A stretch of 5,513 bases of DNA, taken from NCBI GenBank assembly GCA_021826485.1, contig JAKAZX010000289.1:1-5513 (forward strand), written 5' to 3'. The first letter of the stretch is position 1; the number at the start of each line of letters is the position of its first letter. Under the pieces are notes generated by a model. It ran no database searches. It saw only the letters and a list, made by a program, of their open reading frames with translations, and was not told the DNA's origin. Source of the DNA: Pseudomonadota bacterium (GTDB lineage Bacteria; Pseudomonadota; Alphaproteobacteria; Acetobacterales; Acetobacteraceae). Of the stretch, positions 1 to 5,123 are shown piece by piece. The position numbers and the translations under genes were made by a program.

Positions 1-763
1 GCGCGCCGAACCCGCGCGGGCCGGCCGGTGCGGCCGGATGGCGCAGGTCGCGCCGCGCCAGCACCGCCGGCAGCGCCGCTGCGATCGCCCCGCGCGGCAT
101 CACGCCCCCCGCCGCGGCCAGCAGGCGGCGCCCCCAGGCGGCCAGCTCCGCCAGCACCCGATGCAGCCGCGCGTCGTCCGGGCGCGCCGCCACGGCGGCC
201 GCATCCAGCCCGCTTGCTGCCAGCAGGTCCGCGGGCAGCAGGCAGCGGCCCTGCCGCGCCAACGCCGGAACGCTGCGCAGATGCCCGGCGACGCCATAGG
301 CGGTGCCGAGCGTGGCGATGCGGTCGAGCAGCGCCCCCTCCGCCCCCAGGACGCGCCCGGCGGCGCGGGCGAGACCGCCCGCGGTCGCGCGCACATGCGT
401 CTGCCACTCGGCAAGCGTCGCGATCTCCGGCGCCGCCTCCGTCTCCCGCGCATCCACCAGCGGGGCGAGATCGGCGGCAGCGAGCCGCCCTGCCGCCAGC
501 GCCGCGGTCAGCGGCGCGGCGACTTCGTGCCGCCGCGGCGCCCCCTCCAGCACTTCGCGCCACCATTGCAGGCGGATCAGCGCCATCATCGGCTCGCGCG
601 CCGCCTCCCGCGCCCGCGCAAGCTCGTGATTGAAGGCGTAGAGCAGCAGCAGCGTGTCCCGCCGCTCGGCGGGCGCGAACAAGGCGGACAGGAAGCGGTC
701 CGGGTCGTGGCGGCGCACCAGCGCCGCGATTGCCCCTGCTTGACGGTGCTCCCCCCCGGCCAT
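1..763 (-). CDS. Squalene/phytoene synthase-like protein (NDUFAF6-like), 3' end cut by window
   Basis: Reading the minus strand from the ATG at 763-761 gives 254 uninterrupted residues that run off the left edge, so about 20-40 C-terminal residues are probably missing from a usual 270-290. The all-helical squalene/phytoene synthase fold is recognisable from an N-terminal RRHDPDRFLSALFAP block (17-31), LLYAFNHELAR (40-50), IRLQWWREVL (63-72) and a late LGTAYG..GHLR..P...GRCLLP stretch (152-177). The first Asp-rich motif of true synthases (YAFCRxxDD) reads YAFNHELAR here, and the second (NILRDVxED) reads GHLRSVPAL, so both catalytic Asp clusters are gone. The alphaproteobacterial subgroup linked to yajC often looks like this and resembles the mitochondrial complex I assembly factor NDUFAF6; a non-catalytic assembly role is therefore more likely than hopanoid or carotenoid synthesis, but this is inference. 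A weak GGGG lies 7-10 bases before the ATG. The gene is divergent from sodB. Confidence 0.85.
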   Translation of the reverse strand, partial: MAGGEHRQAGAIAALVRRHDPDRFLSALFAPAERRDTLLLLYAFNHELARAREAAREPMMALIRLQWWREVLEGAPRRHEVAAPLTAALAAGRLAAADLAPLVDARETEAAPEIATLAEWQTHVRATAGGLARAAGRVLGAEGALLDRIATLGTAYGVAGHLRSVPALARQGRCLLPADLLAASGLDAAAVAARPDDARLHRVLAELAAWGRRLLAAAGGVMPRGAIAAALPAVLARRDLRHPAAPAGPRGFGA

Positions 764-766
764 AGC
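740..766 (+). promoter_or_regulatory. Predicted sigma70-type promoter of sodB
   Basis: TTGACG at 740-745 matches five of six bases of the -35 consensus. It is followed by CATAGC at 761-766 with a 15-base spacer, or TAGCTA at 763-768 with a 17-base spacer, as the -10 element. Transcription would begin near 773-775, giving a leader of about 35 bases that includes the sodB ribosome site. The -10 element lies on the start codon of the divergent synthase-like gene (763-761). No Fur-box-like palindrome was seen by eye. The -35 is convincing; the exact -10 is not settled. Confidence 0.5.
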
Positions 767-794
767 TACCCCGTGCGCCCCGCCAACCAGGAAC

Positions 795-798
795 GGAG
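795..798 (+). promoter_or_regulatory. sodB ribosome binding site deciding the start
   Basis: GGAG at 795-798 directly abuts an in-frame ATG at 799, which leaves no spacing for initiation there. It sits 9 bases before the ATG at 808, which also begins the family-typical MAFELPPLPY. This selects 808 as the start and discards the first three codons (Met-Ser-Ala). Confidence 0.7.
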
Positions 799-807
799 AT
801 GTCCGCA

Positions 808-1410
808 ATGGCCTTCGAGCTTCCCCCGCTGCCATATTCCGCCAACGCGCTCGCCGGGCGCGGCATGTGCCAGGAGACGCTGGAGCTGCACCACGGCAAG
901 CATCATCAGGCCTATGTGACGGCGCTGAACGGCTTCGTCGAGAAGGACGCCGCGCTCAAGGGCAAATCGCTTGAGGAGATCGTCAAGCTTGCCCACAACA
1001 AGCCGGACATGGCGCCGGTGTTCAACAACGCCGGGCAGCATTGGAACCATATCCTGTTCTGGCAGGCGATGTCGCCGGCCAATGGCGGCCAGATCCCCGG
1101 CAAGCTCGAACAGAAGCTGACCGCCGATTTCGGCGGCGTGCAGCAGTTCAAGGATGCGTTCAAGCAGGCGGCGACCACGCAGTTCGGCTCCGGCTGGGCG
1201 TGGCTGGTGCTGGCCAGCGACGGCAAGCTGAAGGTGACCAAGACGCCGAACGGCTCCAACCCGCTCGCCACCGGCGAGGGCAAGGCGCTGCTCGGCATCG
1301 ACGTGTGGGAGCACAGCTACTACCTGGACTTCCGCAACCGCCGGCCGGACTACGTGCAGAACTGGCTGGACAAGATCGCGAACTACGAGTTCGCTGCCGC
1401 GCAGCTCTGA
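808..1410 (+). CDS. sodB: Superoxide dismutase, Fe type
   Basis: This 200-residue protein converts superoxide to hydrogen peroxide and oxygen, most likely in the cytoplasm since no signal peptide is present. It aligns along its full length with E. coli SodB: MAFELPPLPY (1-10), HHGKHHQAYV (28-37), VFNNAGQHWNH (71-81), FGSGWAWLV (126-134) and DVWEHSYYLDFRNRRPDYV (165-183). The four metal ligands are all present as H28, H81, D165 and H169. Q77 in the NAGQ context is the active-site glutamine position of iron enzymes; manganese enzymes usually have Gly there, so Fe (or cambialistic) specificity is favoured. An alternative in-frame ATG at 799 would add three residues but lacks spacing from the GGAG. 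The gene stands alone on its strand, convergent with yajC, with its own predicted promoter at 740-766 and a hairpin 12 bases past the stop. Confidence 0.97.
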   Translation: MAFELPPLPYSANALAGRGMCQETLELHHGKHHQAYVTALNGFVEKDAALKGKSLEEIVKLAHNKPDMAPVFNNAGQHWNHILFWQAMSPANGGQIPGKLEQKLTADFGGVQQFKDAFKQAATTQFGSGWAWLVLASDGKLKVTKTPNGSNPLATGEGKALLGIDVWEHSYYLDFRNRRPDYVQNWLDKIANYEFAAAQL

Positions 1411-1422
1411 TCGGCCTAAGCG

Positions 1423-1444
1423 GGCCCCGCCACCCGGCGGGGCC
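1423..1444. terminator. GC hairpin between convergent sodB and yajC
   Basis: A perfect 9-bp stem, GGCCCCGCC (1423-1431) and GGCGGGGCC (1436-1444), encloses a 4-base ACCC loop. It lies between the sodB stop (1408-1410) and the yajC stop (1449-1447), where a bidirectional terminator would be expected. There is no clean T-run on either strand; the plus strand has only TATTTCTT at 1448-1455, within yajC. It could be an intrinsic terminator of the U-poor kind found in GC-rich genomes, or simply an mRNA 3'-end stabiliser. Confidence 0.65.
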
Positions 1445-1446
1445 GG

Positions 1447-1791
1447 CTATTTCTTGGTGTCGTTCGCCGCCTGCGGCCGGATCACGCTGCTGATCGTCTC
1501 CCGCAGCACGGCGACCCGGGTGTTGGCGGCGATCTCCACTTCGATCTCCCGGTCCTCCGGCTTCGGCGGGCGGGTCACGGTGCCGAGGATGCCGCCGCCG
1601 GTGACCACCCGGTCGCCGCGCCGCAGATCGCCCAGCATCTTCTTCATGTCCTTCTGCTTCTGCTGCTGCGGGCGGATCAGCAGGAAGTAGAACACGCCGA
1701 AAATCAGCACGAGCGGCAGGAACTGCCCGATATTCGACAGCGAGGCGAGCGGGCCGGAGGCGTCCTGCGCGTAGGCGGCGGAGATCAGCAT
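1447..1791 (-). CDS. yajC: Sec translocase accessory subunit YajC
   Basis: YajC is a small inner-membrane protein that associates with SecDF and the SecYEG translocon, and with AcrB in E. coli. This 114-residue protein has the alphaproteobacterial start MLISAAYAQD, one transmembrane helix at about 22-39 (FLPLVLIFGVFYFLLI), then the family motif RPQQQKQKDMKKM (40-52) and a soluble domain with LRRGDRVVTGGGILGTV (56-72). The length is normal. The ATG at 1791-1789 is preceded only by a weak GGAA at about 1798-1801. It is usually followed by secD and secF in an operon; here the next gene downstream is sodB on the opposite strand, so yajC is monocistronic and secDF must lie elsewhere. A strong promoter is predicted at 1852-1825. 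Confidence 0.97.
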   Translation of the reverse strand: MLISAAYAQDASGPLASLSNIGQFLPLVLIFGVFYFLLIRPQQQKQKDMKKMLGDLRRGDRVVTGGGILGTVTRPPKPEDREIEVEIAANTRVAVLRETISSVIRPQAANDTKK

Positions 1792-1818
1792 GCGGCGGGT
1801 TCCGATTGCGGGGGAAGC

Positions 1819-1840
1819 GCGCGGACCATAGTTTCCGCGC
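1819..1840. repeat. Inverted repeat in yajC/DUF815 divergent region
   Basis: GCGCGGA (1819-1825) and TCCGCGC (1834-1840) form a perfect 7-bp dyad with an 8-base spacer. Its centre falls inside the predicted yajC -10 hexamer, which is a suitable place for a repressor operator. It may equally be chance in such GC-rich DNA. Confidence 0.4.
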
Positions 1841-1852
1841 CCTCAACGTCAA
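1825..1852 (-). promoter_or_regulatory. Predicted sigma70-type promoter of yajC
   Basis: On the minus strand TTGACG (1852-1847) is followed after 16 bases by TATGGT (1830-1825). This matches the -35 element at five of six positions and the -10 at four of six, a layout common for housekeeping genes in Alphaproteobacteria. Transcription would start near 1818, giving a 27-base leader before the yajC ATG. A 7-bp inverted repeat (1819-1840) overlaps the -10. Confidence 0.6.
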
Positions 1853-1865
1853 GCGGACATGCCGG

Positions 1866-2729
1866 ATGGACCCTCGCCTGCTGGACGCCGCACAGCGCAT
1901 CGCCGAGGCGCTGGAGCGGCTGGCCCCGAAACCGCCGGCCGCGCCCGACCTGTCCGCCGCCGATGCCTTCGTCTGGCATCCCGCGCCGCCGCAGCTCGCC
2001 CCGGTGCAAGCCGTCTCCCGCGTGCCGATCGCGCTGCTGCAGGGCGTGGCGCGACAGAAGACCCTCCTGCTCGACAACACGCTCCGTTTCGCCCGCGGCC
2101 TGCCGGCCAACAACGCCATGCTCTGGGGCGCCCGGGGGATGGGCAAGTCATCACTGGTGAAGGCGGCGCACGCCGCCTGCAACGCCGAGGCGCCCGGCAG
2201 CCTCGTGCTGGTGGAAATCCACCGCGAGGACATCGCCAGCCTGCCCGACCTGCTGCGCCGCCTGCGCGGCCAGCCGCGCAACTGCCTGATCTTCTGCGAC
2301 GACCTGTCCTTCGAGCGCGAGGATGCCGACTACAAGGCGCTGAAATCGGTGCTGGACGGCGGAATCGAGGGGCGGCCGGCCAATGTGCTGTTCTATGCCA
2401 CCTCCAACCGCCGCCACCTGATGCCGCGCGACATGATCGAGAACGAGCGCAGCACCGCCATCAACCCCTCCGAAGCGACGGAGGAGAAGGTGTCCCTCTC
2501 CGACCGCTTCGGCCTGTGGATCGGCTTTCACAACTGCGACCAGGACACGTTCTTCGCCATGGTGGAGGGGTATGCCGGCTGGTTCGGCATCGACCTGCCG
2601 GCCGACCGGCTGCGCGCCGAGGCGGTGGAATGGTCGGTCACGCGCGGCGCCCGGTCGGGCCGGGTGGCCTGGCAGTTCATCCAGGACCTGGCCGGCCGGC
2701 TTGGTGTCATCGGACCGGGCACGTCCTAG
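1866..2729 (+). CDS. DUF815-family AAA+ ATPase
   Basis: This 287-residue protein matches the DUF815 (PF05673) P-loop ATPases, whose biological role is not established. The Walker A loop is GARGMGKSS (88-96, K94), Walker B is LIFCDDLSFE (141-150, D145/D146), a sensor-1-like ATSNRRHL follows at 178-185 (N181), then a conserved LSDRFGLWIGF (211-221; R214 is a candidate arginine finger) and a C-terminal GARSGRVAWQF (261-271) in the sensor-2 region. The N-terminal 50 residues are Ala/Pro-rich and variable. There is no signal peptide or membrane helix, so it is cytoplasmic. The ATG at 1866 was chosen because it gives the usual length, starts the helical MDPRLLDAAQRIAEALERL segment and has GCGGA 8 bases upstream; a TTG at 1806 would add 20 unrelated residues and overlap the yajC promoter. 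It is divergent from yajC, a neighbour it often has in Alphaproteobacteria. It appears to be transcribed alone. Confidence 0.93.
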   Translation: MDPRLLDAAQRIAEALERLAPKPPAAPDLSAADAFVWHPAPPQLAPVQAVSRVPIALLQGVARQKTLLLDNTLRFARGLPANNAMLWGARGMGKSSLVKAAHAACNAEAPGSLVLVEIHREDIASLPDLLRRLRGQPRNCLIFCDDLSFEREDADYKALKSVLDGGIEGRPANVLFYATSNRRHLMPRDMIENERSTAINPSEATEEKVSLSDRFGLWIGFHNCDQDTFFAMVEGYAGWFGIDLPADRLRAEAVEWSVTRGARSGRVAWQFIQDLAGRLGVIGPGTS

Positions 2730-2889
2730 GCTCCGGTCGAACTCTGGCGAATAAGTCACGGGTGCAGGCCGATCCTCCACCCGTCGCCCTGTCGCAGACG
2801 AGACTATTGCGGCGCGGTCCGGATTGCGCGCATACGGCAGGCGGAAGCGGCCGAATCGCGCCGGCCGCACGCATTGCGATGAGGCCGTC
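2730..2889. other. Intergenic region upstream of the DUF3300-DUF2950 operon
   Basis: No gene is supported in these 160 bases. The stretch must hold the operon's promoter unless transcription reads through from the DUF815 gene. The best candidate is TTGCGG (2807-2812) with CATACG (2831-2836) at an 18-base spacing, which is a weak match and would start transcription near 2843. There is no obvious terminator for the DUF815 gene; only a 6-bp dyad with a 14-base loop (2713-2718 with 2733-2738) spans its stop codon. Confidence 0.4.
2881..2884 (+). promoter_or_regulatory. Ribosome binding site of the DUF3300 gene
   Basis: GAGG lies 5 bases before the ATG at 2890. This start begins a clear signal peptide, whereas an upstream in-frame start near 2824 would put 22 charged residues in front of it. 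Confidence 0.65.
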
Positions 2890-4125
2890 ATGTCCCGCGC
2901 CCGCCTTCGGACCACCGTCCTGCTCGGCACTGCCCTGGCCGCCCTGCCCGCGGTCGCGCAACAGCAGGGACCGTTGGTGCAGTCGGCCCCGGTGACGCCG
3001 GTCGTCGCCTCCGGCACATCGGCCGCCGTCGCGGCCTCCCCGGACGTGTTCGCGATCGAGCAGCTCGATTCCCTGCTCGCCCCGGTCGCCCTGTATCCGG
3101 ACGCGGTGCTGGCCCCGCTGCTGATGGCGGCGACCGACCCGCTGCCGCTGGTCATGGCCGCCCGCTGGGTGGCGCAGCCCGACCATGCGGCGCTCACCGG
3201 CGATGCGCTGGTCGCGGCGCTGTCCGCCGAGGACTGGGACCCCGACGTGAAGGCGCTGACGCCGTTCCCCGGCGTGCTGCGGATGCTGGACGGCAATCTC
3301 GGCTGGACCATGCAGCTCGGCTACGCGATGGCCAACCAGCCGGCGGCGGTGCTGGATTCCATTCAGCGCCTGCGCCGCCAGGCGATCGCCACCGGGGCGC
3401 TGGGCGACGGGCCCGGCTTCACCCTGCGCCGCGCCGGCGCGGCGGTGGAGATCGACGCCGCCGGGGACGGCACCTTCAGCGTGCCCAACACCGACCCCGC
3501 CGCCGCCTACGGCCCCTGGCCCTATGCCGCGGTCACGCCGGCCCGCCTGCGCACCGGCGACGCCGCGACGGCGGTGACGGTGCCGGCCGCCCTGCACGAC
3601 CTCGCCGGCATCGCCTGGGCGCGGGGGGAGGTGGTGCTGGACGTGAAGTCCTGGAACGCGGTGAACGGCGACCGCCCGCCGGTCTCGCTCGCGGTCTGGC
3701 ACCCGCGGCAGGTCTATGCGGTGATCGGCCGGGTGGATGCGAGCCTGGATGCCCGCCCGCTGCCGCCCTCCGGCCCGGTCGGGCGGCCGGCGCGGCCCAG
3801 CGGCATTCCGGCCAACGCGATCGGCCGCACCATGGTCACCGTCGCCGCCGATCTGGTGCGCCGCCCTGCCCCGCAATCCCCGGGCGTCGCGGCGGCGCTG
3901 CATCAGGCGATCATCACCGGCTCGCGCCCCGGCGCCACCGGCGCGCAGGCCGCGGCGCTGCGCCTCGCGCCCCTGCCCGCGCATGTGGAGACGCTGAAGG
4001 CCAGCGCCCTGTCCGATGTCGGTGTCGGCGCCCAGGCCTCGGTGTTCGGAGAGCGCGGGGCGGAAAGCCGCAGCGCCGCCGGCGCGACGCCGCAGCGCCA
4101 GTCGGTCGCCGGGCTGGCACAGTGA
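2890..4125 (+). CDS. Exported DUF3300 family protein
   Basis: This 411-residue protein is assigned to DUF3300 (PF11737), whose function is unknown. A Sec signal peptide is visible (RARLR, then a hydrophobic VLLGTALAALP, cleavage likely after AVA-23), so the mature protein is periplasmic or envelope-associated. The core domain starts at LDSLLAPVALYPDAVLAPLL (59-78) and continues with MAATDPLPLVMAARWV (79-94), the WDPDVKALTPFPGVL segment (116-130) and a helix with DSIQRLRRQA (156-165). The YGPWPYA at 207-213 and DVKSWN...VWHPRQ (251-274) correspond to the family's VVYGPWPYP and WRHNPAHRR regions but are degenerate. A Pro-rich linker (288-308) precedes a tail with VGAQASVFGERGAESR (378-393) that resembles the RGQASR-type tails of relatives. 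No cysteine was seen. It is the first gene of a pair with DUF2950, 14 bases apart. The family call is strong for residues 55-165 and moderate for the rest. Confidence 0.87.
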   Translation: MSRARLRTTVLLGTALAALPAVAQQQGPLVQSAPVTPVVASGTSAAVAASPDVFAIEQLDSLLAPVALYPDAVLAPLLMAATDPLPLVMAARWVAQPDHAALTGDALVAALSAEDWDPDVKALTPFPGVLRMLDGNLGWTMQLGYAMANQPAAVLDSIQRLRRQAIATGALGDGPGFTLRRAGAAVEIDAAGDGTFSVPNTDPAAAYGPWPYAAVTPARLRTGDAATAVTVPAALHDLAGIAWARGEVVLDVKSWNAVNGDRPPVSLAVWHPRQVYAVIGRVDASLDARPLPPSGPVGRPARPSGIPANAIGRTMVTVAADLVRRPAPQSPGVAAALHQAIITGSRPGATGAQAAALRLAPLPAHVETLKASALSDVGVGAQASVFGERGAESRSAAGATPQRQSVAGLAQ

Positions 4126-4131
4126 AGGGGA
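4125..4131 (+). promoter_or_regulatory. Ribosome binding site of the DUF2950 gene
   Basis: AAGGGGA at 4125-4131 lies 8 bases before the ATG at 4140 and favours this start. The alternative GTG at 4122, which overlaps the previous stop codon (GTGA), would put six polar residues before the signal peptide and has no upstream site of its own. Confidence 0.65.
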
Positions 4132-4139
4132 ACCGCACC

Positions 4140-5072
4140 ATGCGCCGCATCGCCGCCACCCTGCTCGCCGCCACCCTGCTCACCCCGCTCGCCGCCCCGC
4201 GGGCCGAGGCGCCGGCGGCGGTGGCGGAGGAGCAGACCGGCTTCCCCACGCCCGAGGATGCCTCCACCGCGCTGCTGGCCGCCCTGCTGTCCGGCGAGCC
4301 GTGGGAGATCGAGGCGGTGATCGGCGTCGGCGGCATGGGCCTGCTCAGCACCGGCGACAAGGCCGCCGACCAGGAGGAGGTGCGGCACTTCATCGAAGCC
4401 TATGCCGACCGTCACCGCATCGTCCGCCAGGGCGACGGGCATGCCGTGCTGGTGATCGGCCCGAAGGACTGGATGCTGCCGATCCCGCTGGTGCGCAACG
4501 CCAATGGCTGGCATTTCGACGCGGCGGAGGCGGCGAAGCTGATCGCCAACCGCCGGATCGGCCGCAACGAGATCGGCGCGATCCGGGGGCTGCTGGCGGT
4601 GGCTGACGCCCAGCGCGCCTATCGCGACACGCCGGACGGGCCGCGCGCCTATGCGCTGAAGCTGATCAGCACCCAGGGCCAGCGCGACGGCCTCTATTGG
4701 CCGGATGCCGCCTTCCTGCCGCGCAGCCCGCTGTCCGACCTCGCGGACGCCGCGCGGGCGCGCGGCTATCCGGTGACGGCGACGGAACTGCCGGAATCCT
4801 ACAGCGGCTACAAGCTGCGGCTGCTGACCGCCGCGGGGCCGAACGCGCCGGGCGGGGCGCGCAGCTTCCTGGTCGGCGGCCGGCTGACCGGCGGCTACGC
4901 CTACATCGCCTGGCCGGCGCATTACGGCACCACCGGCGTGGTCACGTTCCTGCTCGGCCCGGACGGCTCATTGTTCCAGAAGGACCTCGGCCCGCACACC
5001 GACGAACTGGCGGATGCGACCAAGACCTACGATCCGGACCTGACCTGGGCGCTGCTGCGGATCACCGACTGA
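4140..5072 (+). CDS. Exported DUF2950 family protein
   Basis: This 310-residue protein matches DUF2950 (PF11453) over nearly its whole length; the biochemical role of the family is unknown. A signal peptide is present (MRRIAATLLAATLLTPLAA, cleavage probably after AEA-24), with no lipobox cysteine, so a soluble periplasmic protein is expected. Family blocks in order are FPTPEDASTALLAAL (35-49), HFIEAYADRHRI (83-94), GDGHAVLVIGPKDWMLPIPLV (98-118), ANRRIGRNEIGAI (136-148), QRDGLYWP (181-188), YSGYKLRLLTAAGPNAPGGA (221-240), GGYAYIAWPAHYGTTGVVTF (251-270) and KDLGPHTDEL (281-290), ending with YDPDLTW (297-303). All look intact. It is translationally close to the upstream DUF3300 gene (14-base gap), and the two families recur side by side in Proteobacteria, which suggests a shared envelope function. 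No catalytic motif could be named. Confidence 0.93.
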   Translation: MRRIAATLLAATLLTPLAAPRAEAPAAVAEEQTGFPTPEDASTALLAALLSGEPWEIEAVIGVGGMGLLSTGDKAADQEEVRHFIEAYADRHRIVRQGDGHAVLVIGPKDWMLPIPLVRNANGWHFDAAEAAKLIANRRIGRNEIGAIRGLLAVADAQRAYRDTPDGPRAYALKLISTQGQRDGLYWPDAAFLPRSPLSDLADAARARGYPVTATELPESYSGYKLRLLTAAGPNAPGGARSFLVGGRLTGGYAYIAWPAHYGTTGVVTFLLGPDGSLFQKDLGPHTDELADATKTYDPDLTWALLRITD

Positions 5073-5088
5073 CCCGCGATCCGGCGGG

Positions 5089-5117
5089 GTGACAGACGGG
5101 CGCCGCCGCCCGATAAC
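5089..5117 (+). promoter_or_regulatory. Predicted sigma70-type promoter of the FAD oxidoreductase, leaderless
   Basis: GTGACA (5089-5094) matches five of six -35 bases and GATAAC (5112-5117) four of six -10 bases, with the optimal 17-base spacer. Counting the -10 hexamer as -12 to -7 puts +1 at 5124, the A of the next gene's ATG. No Shine-Dalgarno sequence precedes that ATG, which agrees with a leaderless message. Confidence 0.5.
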
Positions 5118-5123
5118 CGCGCC

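Noticed and set aside
799..807. ATG at 799 as the sodB start
   Set aside because: The GGAG motif touches it with no spacing, and the SodB family begins at the MAFEL encoded from 808.
38..919. Long plus-strand open frame (293 codons) opposite the synthase-like gene
   Set aside because: Arg/Pro/Gln-rich translation with no family features, and it runs antisense to a clear homologue and into sodB; high GC produces such frames by chance.
1160..2281. Minus-strand open frame of 373 codons crossing sodB, yajC and the DUF815 gene
   Set aside because: Overlaps three well-supported genes in other frames and has low-complexity Arg/Ala-rich sequence.
2713..2738. GACCGG/CCGGTC dyad as a terminator of the DUF815 gene
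   Set aside because: Only 6 bp with a 14-base loop, spans the stop codon and has no T-run.
2151..3311. Minus-strand open frame of 386 codons across the DUF815 and DUF3300 genes
   Set aside because: Antisense to conserved coding on both sides of the gap; no recognisable domain and no ribosome site noted.
2707..3984. Minus-strand open frame of 425 codons opposite the DUF3300 gene
   Set aside because: Gly/Arg/His-rich mirror of a GC-biased gene; the sense strand has signal peptide, ribosome site and family motifs.
3903..4922. Minus-strand open frame of 339 codons opposite the DUF2950 gene
   Set aside because: The sense frame is a near full-length DUF2950 match; this is its shadow.
5097..5112. 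Six-bp GC hairpin (CGGGCG/CGCCCG) as a terminator of the DUF3300-DUF2950 operon
   Set aside because: Short, no T-run, and it falls within the spacer of the predicted promoter of the next gene.
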